A stretch of 54,803 nucleotides of DNA from Thermosyntropha lipolytica DSM 11003 (lineage in GTDB: Bacteria; Bacillota; Syntrophomonadia; Syntrophomonadales; Syntrophomonadaceae). Shown piece after piece: positions 7,554 to 15,736 of this stretch. The notes below the pieces were generated by a model, which did not search any database, had not been told where the DNA came from, and was given only the letters and a program-made list of their open reading frames with translations. Positions within the stretch are counted from its first letter, which is position 1, and each line of letters begins with the position of its first letter. Position numbers and translations under genes: made by a program. Location of the stretch: positions 1-54,803 of the forward strand of contig NZ_FQWY01000013.1 of NCBI RefSeq assembly GCF_900129805.1, read 5' to 3'.

Positions 7554-8768
7554 ATGGTACCCTTTTACAGATTGGAACGGTATGATGGCAATGCAGCCCT
7601 TTTTGACATGGTACTTATGTCTATAGTATCTACCTATGCAGGGGAGCCGCTGCATATTCATGCTGAAGGTTTGCGCGGGACGGGTAAGACTACTATAATG
7701 CGGGCAGCTAAAGATATTTTGCCCAACATAACCCGTATAAAAGGCTGTATTTATAATTGTGATCCGGAAAATCCTCATTGTCCGGAGCACCGAAATATGA
7801 CCAAAGAAGAAATCATGAGAATTGGCACCGAAGAGATACCCATGCCTTTTTTAGAAATTTCGCATTCAGCAAAAGTGGGCACAGTAGCCGGTAGTATTGA
7901 CTTAAGCCAGCTTACAGATCGTCTTCACCCTGAAGCACGTCTTTTGCCAGGACTTATACCTCAAGCCCATCGAGGAATAATATTTGTTGATGAGATAAAC
8001 CGCCTAGCAGATACTTCTCCAGAAATTACCGATATTTTACTTGATGTTATGGGAAATAAACCAGGGCATATTCAAATTGAAGAAGCAGGGCTTCCGGTAG
8101 TTGATATTACCGTAAATGTTTCGGTATGGGCGGCTTCTAACCCTGATGAAGAACCGGGGCCTTTGGAAGAAATAAGAAGACAGCTTTCCGACCGTTTTGA
8201 CATGGTTTGTTATATGGGAAGGCCTAATTCAGTTGATATTCTGGCTAATATTTTAAGAGAAAATTCTCACTGCGGTAAATTAAATAAATCTTTCCGCAAA
8301 ACTGATCCCGAATATGACAGGCAGCAAAATGATAAATACCGGCAGAATATAATTAAATGGGCACAAACTTATATGCAGACTGATTTGCCTGATTTCCTGC
8401 GCAATTTTATTGCCCGGCTTTACATTAAGCATAATCTGGAAAGTATAAGGGCTATTGAGGCTATGCAGCAGGGAGCAGTTCTGCACAGTATTATAAAAGG
8501 ACGCAATACTCCTATTGTTAATGATGTAACTTACATGATACCCCTGGTATTAAAACATCGTATTGATGGGGATGCCCTGGTACGGCTTATGAATGAGGTT
8601 GATGCGCGGGGGGTAAGGGATGGCATTCTTAATTTTAAAGGGCGCAAGAAAAAGCAAAGTGAAGAGGTAGATGTCGATTATTTTAAACAAACAGGCCGCC
8701 CTCTTAAAGATATGACCAGGAGTGAACTTATAAATACGGAAAAGAGCCTAACCCCATCGGATTTTTAG
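7554..8768 (+). CDS. AAA+ ATPase, magnesium-chelatase subunit I (ChlI/BchI)-like
   Basis: 404 residues starting at ATG after GGGGGAATGATTT. Walker A is GLRGTGKTT (39-47) and Walker B is GIIFVDEINRL (141-151); sensor 1 is WAASNPDEEPG and an arginine-finger region is QLSDRFDMV. A small Cys-rich insertion (C65, C69, C76; YNCDPENPHCPEH) is typical of the ChlI branch. ChlI-type ATPases form hexamers that drive a VWA partner. The partner gene follows 12 bases downstream. No chelatase catalytic (H) subunit or tetrapyrrole pathway is nearby, so the target is unknown. Confidence 0.85.
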   Translation: MVPFYRLERYDGNAALFDMVLMSIVSTYAGEPLHIHAEGLRGTGKTTIMRAAKDILPNITRIKGCIYNCDPENPHCPEHRNMTKEEIMRIGTEEIPMPFLEISHSAKVGTVAGSIDLSQLTDRLHPEARLLPGLIPQAHRGIIFVDEINRLADTSPEITDILLDVMGNKPGHIQIEEAGLPVVDITVNVSVWAASNPDEEPGPLEEIRRQLSDRFDMVCYMGRPNSVDILANILRENSHCGKLNKSFRKTDPEYDRQQNDKYRQNIIKWAQTYMQTDLPDFLRNFIARLYIKHNLESIRAIEAMQQGAVLHSIIKGRNTPIVNDVTYMIPLVLKHRIDGDALVRLMNEVDARGVRDGILNFKGRKKKQSEEVDVDYFKQTGRPLKDMTRSELINTEKSLTPSDF

Positions 8769-8780
8769 GAGGAGGAGCAT

Positions 8781-10550
8781 ATGGGTGATAATGCACATGT
8801 GGATAAGGCGGTTTCGGTGGGCAACTATTTAAACCTTTACCTGGGCCAGAATCAAGGGGTAAGATTGGGAGAAAGCGTAGTGGTAAGCCGTAAGGCTCAC
8901 AGCCGGATGCCGGAAAAGAAAATAAAGGGGCAGATAAAAATATTAACCAACCGGGATGCCGGCAAAACCTACCTGGATTTTGTAGAAGAAAACCAGGTGG
9001 TACACATAGATGTATATCATAAGCCGGGAGATGTTTATGCCGAAGATGTGGCGCGCGGCATCTACCAGGCGGTTTACAAATATTTTCTCGAGCGGGATCC
9101 CCAGCTTAAATATGCGGAAGATGAACTTTACAAAATGGTGGCTGTTTATTACCACAAGATATATATTGTAACCAACCAGGGAAAAGGCCTATTATATGAC
9201 CTCTTGCAGGATAAGGTGTCTCCAGTGGTGGCAGGAGAAGAAGGATATGATCATGTGCATATTCTGGCCCGGCTGAATTGTGATGAATACTATCTGGTAT
9301 ATGTAATAGCTGAAGCGGTGGAGGAGGTAATATTAGCTTCGGAAGTGAAACTGGCCCGGGTCAGAAATATAGTACACGGTCTGCAAAAGCAAAAGGAGGA
9401 TAGTTTTGCCGGATATATTAAACTGCCGTGGAAGCGGTTTAAGGGGCAGAAGGCTGCTTCTTTGCCGGAAAAAGAGAATGTAAATCAGCTTATCGTGAAA
9501 CTGGCGGAAAAATTCGGTGGGGTTGAAGAAATCGAAGAGTTTATGGAATCATATTCTACCAATATTTTTAAGCGTAAAGGGATAGACCAGCAGAAGAAAA
9601 AATGGGGCGATGTAGAACACTATATTGAGCAGCTGGAAGAGCTAGGAATTTTAAAAGATACTCCGGCCGGCAAGATATTAACCCGCAAAGGGCAGGAATT
9701 AAAAGAGTATATAATAAATCACAAATGTGAACTGGAAACGGAAATAAGGAGAAGTATCCGCAAAATGCCTGCCGGGGGAAGCGGACGCTTTAATAAACTG
9801 GGGAGCTGTGATTTTAAAAGCCACCGCATTGAATATATCAATCGCAATAAAACCGTAAATAATCCTCAAAACTGGACAGGAGATCTGGCCGTACCGGAGA
9901 GTATTGTCCAGGCTAAAAAAAATAGTTTCTTTAGAGGCGATAGTGATTTTACTATAAGAAAGGAAGACCTTCATTATTACAAAAAGAGGACTTATGTGCC
10001 TGTTAATGTATGTATACTTCTTGACAGTTCAGGCAGTATGGCGGGAGAAAAAAGGCAGGCTGCCTGTTATTTAGCTCAGCATCTTTTGCTATCAGGTAAA
10101 GAAAAAGTGGCAGTAGTAACTTTTCAGGAAAGGAGCAGCCGGGTAGTTGTACCTTTTACCCGCAAGGAAAGTGAGCTTAAAAAGGGGCTGGCGACGATAA
10201 ATCCAGCAGGCTTAACCCCAATGGCGCATGGAATCATGAAGGCTCTAGAGCTTATTAAGGAGAGCCGGATAAAAAATCCTCTTCTGGTTTTGATTACGGA
10301 TGGGGTGCCCAATGTTCCTTTATGGACTCTGGATGCCAAAGCGGATACTTTGCGGGCGGCTTCTTTTATTGCGAAGGAAGATATAAGGCTGGTATGCATA
10401 GGGGTAGCCTCTAACCGCAGCTTTTTAGAAAAGGTGGCGGAAAAAGGGGAAGGGATTTTATATTTTGTGGATGATCTTAACCGGGATAATCTGATAAATA
10501 TTGTAAGACATGAGAAAAAAGAGATGTTAAAAGGCAGGCAGATGGCATAA
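8781..10550 (+). CDS. VWA-domain protein (ChlD/CobT-like partner of the AAA+ ATPase)
   Basis: 589 residues from an ATG after AGGAGGAG. The first 400 residues are mixed alpha/beta with charged linkers and no family I can name. The C-terminal VWA domain (about 405-575) has an intact MIDAS motif DSSGS (D415, S417, S419), the conserved Thr in GLTPMAHG and Asp in LITDGVPN. Such proteins couple Mg-dependent VWA binding to an AAA+ ring. It is co-transcribed with the ChlI-like gene. The role may be metal insertion, complex remodelling or sporulation; the sequence does not decide. Confidence 0.82.
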   Translation: MGDNAHVDKAVSVGNYLNLYLGQNQGVRLGESVVVSRKAHSRMPEKKIKGQIKILTNRDAGKTYLDFVEENQVVHIDVYHKPGDVYAEDVARGIYQAVYKYFLERDPQLKYAEDELYKMVAVYYHKIYIVTNQGKGLLYDLLQDKVSPVVAGEEGYDHVHILARLNCDEYYLVYVIAEAVEEVILASEVKLARVRNIVHGLQKQKEDSFAGYIKLPWKRFKGQKAASLPEKENVNQLIVKLAEKFGGVEEIEEFMESYSTNIFKRKGIDQQKKKWGDVEHYIEQLEELGILKDTPAGKILTRKGQELKEYIINHKCELETEIRRSIRKMPAGGSGRFNKLGSCDFKSHRIEYINRNKTVNNPQNWTGDLAVPESIVQAKKNSFFRGDSDFTIRKEDLHYYKKRTYVPVNVCILLDSSGSMAGEKRQAACYLAQHLLLSGKEKVAVVTFQERSSRVVVPFTRKESELKKGLATINPAGLTPMAHGIMKALELIKESRIKNPLLVLITDGVPNVPLWTLDAKADTLRAASFIAKEDIRLVCIGVASNRSFLEKVAEKGEGILYFVDDLNRDNLINIVRHEKKEMLKGRQMA

Positions 10551-10589
10551 AAAAGAGTATCAATTTAAAAAAGACATTTAAAATTATTA

Positions 10590-10619
10590 TTGACATGATT
10601 CTGTATAATAGTATACAAT
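10590..10619 (+). promoter_or_regulatory. Sigma-A-type promoter of a short transcript
   Basis: TTGACA at 10590-10595 with TACAAT at 10614-10619 (18-base spacer) or TATACA at 10612-10617 (16-base spacer). It sits just after the VWA gene. Confidence 0.65.
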
Positions 10620-10625
10620 ACAAAG

Positions 10626-10715
10626 TAACCGAATACTGTTGCACGTTGGTACAACCTGTAGTTTGCTTTAATAACTCCTCCTTCATGTAGAGCACCATGT
10701 GGTGCTCTCTTTTTT
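10626..10715 (+). ncRNA. Candidate small RNA or attenuated leader, about 90 nt
   Basis: A clear promoter and a strong terminator bracket about 90 bases with no convincing reading frame. The single-stranded stretch before the terminator contains ACTCCTCCTTCA (10674-10685), complementary to Shine-Dalgarno sequences, a feature of C-rich sRNAs in Firmicutes. A short GTTG/CAAC hairpin lies upstream. Alternatively it is an attenuator leader for the GerMN gene 85 bases downstream. Transcript ends are predicted only. Confidence 0.45.
10689..10715 (+). terminator. Intrinsic terminator of the short transcript
   Basis: A perfect 9-bp stem, AGAGCACCA and TGGTGCTCT, with a 2-base loop in this pairing, then C and six T. 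Confidence 0.85.
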
Positions 10716-10799
10716 ATGGCCTGTCTTATTTTTTAAGGCATATTTCTGTCCTTTTTTAAGTATTTTATAGAGAAGAAGTACCTGAAGGGGATGGGAGAT

Positions 10800-11432
10800 A
10801 TGCTTAGAAAATTTGGTTTTATAATGATTCTGGTTATTTTAGCTGTTTGTCTCCTGAGCGGGGGGTGTATTACAGAGGATAAGGATGTACCTACTTTAAA
10901 AGAGCTTATAAAGATTTCCCGTACTGATGATTATGGGAAAGATATTCTGGAAAAGATCAGAGAAAAAACCAAGGAGAATAAAAATGTTAAAGATAATGAA
11001 GTTCCTGAAGGAGAAGGGAAAGGGACAGAGGATACTATAAAGGTAGACCTCTATTTTGTAAAAAGTGATAAAAGCGGATTGGAAATAGAAGAAAGATATA
11101 TAGAGCGCCGGGAAGGTATTGCCCGGCTTACGGTGGGAGAACTTATTAAGGGGCCAGAGGATCCAGGTTTTATAAATATTTTTCCGCCCGGGAGCCGGCT
11201 TTTAGATATAAATGTAAAGCCTGATGGGGTTTGTATAGTTGATTTGAGTTCTGAGGTGGCAGGGGTAAGAAACAGCCGGGAAGAAAAACTGATGGTTTAT
11301 GCCCTGGTCAATACTTTAGCCCAGTTTCCAACTATCGATCAGGTAGCTATAAGAGTGGAAGGGAAAAAGGTAGATACGGTAGCCGGTTATGTAAAATGGC
11401 CGGAAGCTATAACTCCTGATTACAATATGTAA
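10800..11432 (+). CDS. GerMN-domain lipoprotein (GerM-like)
   Basis: The ATG at 10800 is preferred because AAGGGG sits nine bases before it; an in-frame ATG at 10791 abuts that site. A lipoprotein signal (hydrophobic segment ending LLSGGC) anchors it outside the membrane. A charged linker precedes one GerMN domain (about residues 85-200: DLYFVKSD, LTVGELIKGPEDPG, VDLSSEVAG, VNTLAQFPTIDQVAIRVEGK). GerM has two such domains and works in sporulation and germination; this protein has one. Neighbouring murI and the rph/rdgB cluster match the common Firmicutes gerM context. Confidence 0.85.
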   Translation: MLRKFGFIMILVILAVCLLSGGCITEDKDVPTLKELIKISRTDDYGKDILEKIREKTKENKNVKDNEVPEGEGKGTEDTIKVDLYFVKSDKSGLEIEERYIERREGIARLTVGELIKGPEDPGFINIFPPGSRLLDINVKPDGVCIVDLSSEVAGVRNSREEKLMVYALVNTLAQFPTIDQVAIRVEGKKVDTVAGYVKWPEAITPDYNM

Positions 11433-11438
11433 AATCAA

Positions 11439-11466
11439 CCCCCCTCTTTTTAAAAAGGGGGTTTTT
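11439..11466 (+). terminator. Intrinsic terminator of the GerMN gene
   Basis: A C-run/G-run stem extended by T5/A5 (CCCCC...GGGGG), followed by TTTTT. Confidence 0.8.
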
Positions 11467-11566
11467 GTATAACAGCCCAAGTTTATGTAGAATATATTTA
11501 ACAAAAATGATAAATTATTTATTGAGTTTGTTTCTGTTTAATTTTGCTAAAGAGGTGTTTTTTTTA

Positions 11567-12370
11567 GTGGATAAAACAAAGCCTATAGGGATTTTTGATT
11601 CCGGGGTGGGGGGGCTTACGGTAGTAAGGGCACTTATGGAAGAGATGCCAAGCGAGAGTTTTATTTATTTTGGCGATACAGCTCATCTCCCTTATGGAGA
11701 TAAAACCAGGGAGGAGCTGTTTAGTTATGCCTACCGTATTCTTGATTTTATGCAAAAAAACGAGGTAAAAGCAGTAATTGTCGCCTGTGGTACTCATTCA
11801 GCTGTGACTCTGCCCAGGCTGGAAAAAGAATACCCTTTCCCTATTTTAGGGGTGGTAAAGGCAGGAGCGAGGGCGGCCGCTAAAATAAGCATCAAGGGAA
11901 AGATTGGGGTTATTGCTACTCAGGCTACGGTCAATAGCCTGGCTTATACCAGAAACATAAAAGAGATAGATTATCGCCTGGAGGTATATGAAAAGGCTTG
12001 CCCGCTTTTTGTTCCCTTGATTGAAGGAGGTTATCTGGAAGGAGAAGAGATAAGGAGAGTAGCAGCTGAATATATAACTCCTCTGTTAAAGAAAGATATT
12101 GATACCCTTATATTAGGCTGTACTCATTATCCTTTTTTAAGCGGGGTAATAAAAGATTTGGTAGGAGATGATGTTATACTGGTAGATCCGGCCTGGGAAA
12201 CGGTAGCCGAGGTAAAGGGGATTTTGCAGGCGAAAAATCTAATACAGGATAAACTTGCTTCTCCCTGGCACCAGTTTTATGTAAGTGGAGATAACTGCTC
12301 TTTTTTTAAGGTGGGGAGAAGGCTTATAGGAGAGGTCATAGATAAGGTAGAGAGAATAAATTTAGCATGA
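11567..12370 (+). CDS. murI: Glutamate racemase
   Basis: The GTG at 11567 follows AAAGAGGTG and gives 267 residues, the normal MurI size; the upstream frame is leader. It makes D-glutamate for peptidoglycan. Key motifs: FDSGVGGLTV (D11, S12), PYGDK, first catalytic Cys in VACGTHSAV (C74) and second in GCTHYPF (C185, H187). The usual CNTA after the first cysteine is here CGTH, so a substrate-contacting Asn is replaced by Gly. It heads a run of closely spaced genes continuing into the HgdB-like protein 10 bases on. Confidence 0.9.
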   Translation: MDKTKPIGIFDSGVGGLTVVRALMEEMPSESFIYFGDTAHLPYGDKTREELFSYAYRILDFMQKNEVKAVIVACGTHSAVTLPRLEKEYPFPILGVVKAGARAAAKISIKGKIGVIATQATVNSLAYTRNIKEIDYRLEVYEKACPLFVPLIEGGYLEGEEIRRVAAEYITPLLKKDIDTLILGCTHYPFLSGVIKDLVGDDVILVDPAWETVAEVKGILQAKNLIQDKLASPWHQFYVSGDNCSFFKVGRRLIGEVIDKVERINLA

Positions 12371-12380
12371 GGTAGGGAAA

Positions 12381-13358
12381 ATGGGCAGAATAGGATTTAC
12401 TACTACTATACCGGTGGAGATTATTCTGGCTGCCGGCAAGGAGCCGGTGGATTTGAACAATGTATTTATAACTTCTACCAGAGCAGGGGAAATGGTAGAA
12501 ATGGCGGAAGAGGCCGGATATCCCCGCAATACCTGTGGGTGGATAAAAGGGCTTTATGCAGCTGCTCTGGAAAATGATCTGGAAGCGGTAATAGCTGTTA
12601 TGCATGGGGACTGTAGCAATACCCTGGCCCTTATGGAAACCCTGGAGATAAAGGGGATAAAGATAATACCTTTTGCTTTTCCCTATGTCAGGGAAAGAGA
12701 GATGATAGAACATAATATAAACCGCCTTATGAACTATTTTGGTGTAAGTAGTGAACAGGTGGAACAGGTGAGGAAAAGGCTGGATGCCGTAAGAAGGCTT
12801 TGTCATAAGATAGATGAAATGACCTGGAAGGACAACTTGGTATCAGGTTTTGAAAATCATTATTATCTGGTTTCTTCCAGCGATTTTAACGGTGATCCGG
12901 AAAAATATGAGGAGGAGATTAAAGCTTTTATAGCCAGAGCTTCCAGGCGCCAGCCTTATAAAGATACACTGCGGCTGGCTTACATAGGTGTTCCGCCTAT
13001 ATTTACCGATCTTTATCAGGTACTGGAAGAAATGGGGGCCCGCGTGGTGTACAATGAAGTGCAAAGGCAGTTTGCTATGCCTTTTGTGTCTGATGATATA
13101 TATGAACAATACCTTAAATATACTTATCCTTATGGGGCTTTTGCCCGGCTGGAAGATATACAGCAAGAAATAGAAAGGAGAGGGGTAGATGGTGTAATTC
13201 ACTATACCCAGACCTTCTGCTTCCGGCAGATTGAGGACTTGATTTATCGGGAAAAGATAAAATTGCCTTTTCTAACGCTGGAAGGAGACAAGCCGGGAAA
13301 GCTGGATGCCCGCAGCCGTATGCGGCTGGAAGCTTTTATAAACATGCTTAAGAGATAA
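12381..13358 (+). CDS. 2-Hydroxyacyl-CoA dehydratase (HgdB/DCCP)-like Fe-S protein
   Basis: 325 residues. Cysteines C52 (NTCGWIKG), C78 (GDCSNT) and C280 (TFCFRQIED) match the cluster-ligand pattern of 2-hydroxyglutaryl-CoA dehydratase subunits; C141 is extra. The C-terminal EGDKPGKLDARSRMRLEAF is also typical. Only one such subunit is present, whereas true dehydratases use two, and an activator gene follows at once. This single-subunit arrangement is closer to double-cubane-cluster proteins or unassigned dehydratase-like reductases. Substrate unknown. It is translated in series with murI and the activator. Confidence 0.8.
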   Translation: MGRIGFTTTIPVEIILAAGKEPVDLNNVFITSTRAGEMVEMAEEAGYPRNTCGWIKGLYAAALENDLEAVIAVMHGDCSNTLALMETLEIKGIKIIPFAFPYVREREMIEHNINRLMNYFGVSSEQVEQVRKRLDAVRRLCHKIDEMTWKDNLVSGFENHYYLVSSSDFNGDPEKYEEEIKAFIARASRRQPYKDTLRLAYIGVPPIFTDLYQVLEEMGARVVYNEVQRQFAMPFVSDDIYEQYLKYTYPYGAFARLEDIQQEIERRGVDGVIHYTQTFCFRQIEDLIYREKIKLPFLTLEGDKPGKLDARSRMRLEAFINMLKR

Positions 13359-13368
13359 GGACAGGGTG

Positions 13369-14142
13369 ATGTTGATGCTGGGAATAGATCTGGGGTCCCG
13401 CAGTGTAAAAATAGTGCAGATGAAAGAAGGAGAAATCTTTAAGAGCCAGGTGTATGATACTATCTGGTTTTACCGCCGTTATGCGGGTAAAGGAAAAGGG
13501 GCTCTTAAAGTAAATGTAGAAGAATTAGGTTTTAGTGATGACAGGATAGTAGCTACCGGGTATGGCAAGATTACTATCCAGATTGCTGGAGCTATTAAGA
13601 TACCTGAAATTCAGGCTCATGTAAAAGGAGCCCTGTGGCAAAGCGGGCTAAAAGATTTTACCCTTATCGATATAGGGGGGCAGGATACCAAGGTTATAAA
13701 GGTGCGGGAAGGAGAAGCGGTGGATTTTATGACTAATGACCGCTGTGCGGCCAGCTCGGGCAGGTATATGGAAAATATGGCCTCTATTCTGGGGATAAGC
13801 CTTGCTGAACTTGCTTCTTACAGCGAACATCCGGTAGAGCTTAATTCCACCTGTGCTATTTTTGGGGAAACAGAAATAATTGCCAGAATAGTAGAGGGCT
13901 ACTCGGTACCGGAACTGGCAGCCGGGGTTAATTATGCACTTTACCGTCGCTTTGCTTCTTATTTAAAGAAGATGGCAAGTGAGGTGCTGCTTTTTTCCGG
14001 GGGAGGAGCTTTTAATCAGGCCCTTCTTGATATAACCGCCAGGGAAACGGGAGCTAAGGTAATAAGGCTTTCTTATCCTCAGCTTAACGGGGCTATCGGA
14101 TGCTGTGTATATGGAGATGAAAAGCTATGCAGTTTACAGTAG
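13369..14142 (+). CDS. HgdC/BcrAD-type activator ATPase
   Basis: Member of the ASKHA (actin-like) family that uses ATP to inject a low-potential electron into its dehydratase-like partner. Seen here: phosphate-1 motif MLGIDLGSRSVK, phosphate-2 TLIDIGGQDTKVI, adenosine motif LLFSGGGAFNQ, and the two cysteines that hold the bridging 4Fe-4S cluster of the dimer, in NDRCAASSGRY and NSTCAIFGETEI. Start at ATG 13369 or the adjacent GTG; SD AAGGA lies eight bases before. It follows the HgdB-like gene by ten bases and overlaps the MBL gene by 16 bases, so the three are surely translated together. Confidence 0.88.
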   Translation: MLMLGIDLGSRSVKIVQMKEGEIFKSQVYDTIWFYRRYAGKGKGALKVNVEELGFSDDRIVATGYGKITIQIAGAIKIPEIQAHVKGALWQSGLKDFTLIDIGGQDTKVIKVREGEAVDFMTNDRCAASSGRYMENMASILGISLAELASYSEHPVELNSTCAIFGETEIIARIVEGYSVPELAAGVNYALYRRFASYLKKMASEVLLFSGGGAFNQALLDITARETGAKVIRLSYPQLNGAIGCCVYGDEKLCSLQ

Positions 14143-14867
14143 TAGGTTGCTGGGCACCTTATCCCCGGATAGGAGAGGCCTGCTCAGGGTACCTGGTGCA
14201 GGAAGGGGATACGGCTTTGCTTTTAGACTGCGGACACGGGGTTTTTTCCTCTCTGGGCCGGTATATAGACTATAATTTCCTTACAGGAGTTTTTATAAGC
14301 CATTTTCACCCTGATCATTATGTGGATTTATATGCTTTAAGACATGCCCTCAGGGGGGCTTTTATGCTGAAAAGGCGTATAGAAAAGCTTAAGGTTTTTA
14401 TGCCGGATGAACCGCACAGGGAGTATGCATACTTTAAGCAGGTTCCAGAATTCGAGGTCATAAAGGTAGAAAACGGTTTGAAGTGCAGACTGGGAAGTAT
14501 AGATCTTGAATTTTTCTCCACCAGGCATGCCCTGCCTGCTTATGGTTTACTGGCAGAGAGTAAAGGGAAAAAGGTTTTTTATACCGGTGATACTTCTTTG
14601 TTTCCTGGTCTTTACCAGGGAAAAGAGGGTATAGACCTTTTGGTAGCAGAGTGTACCCTTTTTAAGGGGGAGACTTCTTATGCGGCCCAGACCGGGCATA
14701 TGACTACCTGCGATGTAGCCCTCCTGGCTGAGCATTTAAAAGCGAGGAGGCTTCTGGCTACTCACTTTTGGCCGGAATACCAGATAGAAAAACTTAAAGG
14801 GGAAATAGAAGAGGGATATAAGGGAAGCCTTTTTATGGCCCAGGCAGGTTTTAAAATCGAGATATAG
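14127..14867 (+). CDS. MBL-fold metallohydrolase (RNase Z-like superfamily)
   Basis: 246 residues starting inside the activator gene. It carries the metallo-beta-lactamase metal-binding motif SHFHPDH (HxHxDH), a later FFSTRHALPAYG, the bridging Asp in YTGDTSLFPG and the last His in ATHFWPEY. The N-terminus FTVVGCWAPYP and the GYLV strand are typical of the ElaC/RNase Z-like branch, but the long RNase Z exosite arm is not evident, so I call only a hydrolase. The overlap with the HgdC-like gene suggests a functional link. Confidence 0.82.
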   Translation: MQFTVVGCWAPYPRIGEACSGYLVQEGDTALLLDCGHGVFSSLGRYIDYNFLTGVFISHFHPDHYVDLYALRHALRGAFMLKRRIEKLKVFMPDEPHREYAYFKQVPEFEVIKVENGLKCRLGSIDLEFFSTRHALPAYGLLAESKGKKVFYTGDTSLFPGLYQGKEGIDLLVAECTLFKGETSYAAQTGHMTTCDVALLAEHLKARRLLATHFWPEYQIEKLKGEIEEGYKGSLFMAQAGFKIEI

Positions 14868-14885
14868 ATAGATGGAGATGATGGG

Positions 14886-15725
14886 ATGCGCAAGGTAAAG
14901 GCAGAAGATATAAAGAACCGGGTATGTGAAGCTGTGATAGAAGCTAATATCAAGCTGCCTCCGGATATAAGAAAGGCTCTGGAAAAGGCTCGGGAAGAAG
15001 AAGAGGGGACGGCCCGCAAGATACTGGAGATATTACTCACCAATGCAGATATGGCTTTAAAAGAAAGGATGCCTTTATGTCAGGATACAGGAATGGTAGT
15101 GGTAGAGGTTAAGCTGGGACAGGAAGTAGAGATAACCGGAGGAAGCCTTAAAGAGGCGATAAATGAAGGGATAAGGGAAGGATACCGGAAGGGCTATTTT
15201 AGAGCTTCGGTAGTAAATGACCCTATTTTAAGAAAAAATACCGGTGATAATACTCCGGGTATAATTCATATGGAGATGGTGCCCGGGGAAAATATAGAGA
15301 TAATTGTTTTGCCCAAGGGAGCGGGGAGTGAAAATATGGGCCGGGTAGCTATGTTAAAACCGCTTAAGGGGGTAGAAGGAATAAAAGAGTTTGTCCTTCA
15401 GGCGGTAAAAGAAGCAGGTTCTAATCCCTGCCCGCCCCTCATTGTAGGGGTAGGTGTGGGTGGTAATATGGAAAAGGCGGCTTATCTGGCGAAAAAAGCG
15501 CTTATGAGGCCTGTTGATATAAGAAATGAGAGAGAAGATATTAAAAGGCTGGAAGAAGAACTTCTTTATGCTATTAATGCCTTAAATATTGGCCCCCAGG
15601 GTTTGGGAGGCAAAACTACCGCCCTGGCCGTAAATATAGAAACTTATCCTACGCATATAGCCAGCCTTCCGGTAGCGGTAAACCTGGGATGTCATGCTAC
15701 CAGAAGGGCAGGGTTTGTAATTTAG
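14886..15725 (+). CDS. fumA: Class I fumarate hydratase, alpha (N-terminal) subunit
   Basis: 279 residues. Two-subunit Fe-S fumarases (TtdA/TtdB type) interconvert fumarate and malate. The three cluster cysteines are in PLCQDTGM, SNPCPPLIVG and LGCHATRR; GVGVGGNMEKAAYLAK and GPQGLGGKTTALAV are further family signatures. L-tartrate dehydratase has the same architecture and cannot be excluded by sequence alone. The beta subunit follows after 11 bases. Confidence 0.88.
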   Translation: MRKVKAEDIKNRVCEAVIEANIKLPPDIRKALEKAREEEEGTARKILEILLTNADMALKERMPLCQDTGMVVVEVKLGQEVEITGGSLKEAINEGIREGYRKGYFRASVVNDPILRKNTGDNTPGIIHMEMVPGENIEIIVLPKGAGSENMGRVAMLKPLKGVEGIKEFVLQAVKEAGSNPCPPLIVGVGVGGNMEKAAYLAKKALMRPVDIRNEREDIKRLEEELLYAINALNIGPQGLGGKTTALAVNIETYPTHIASLPVAVNLGCHATRRAGFVI

Positions 15726-15736
15726 GGAGTGAGAGT

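Noticed and set aside
7554-10550. Chlorophyll or bacteriochlorophyll biosynthesis
   Set aside because: Only ChlI- and ChlD-like subunits are present; no other tetrapyrrole or photosynthesis gene is in the window.
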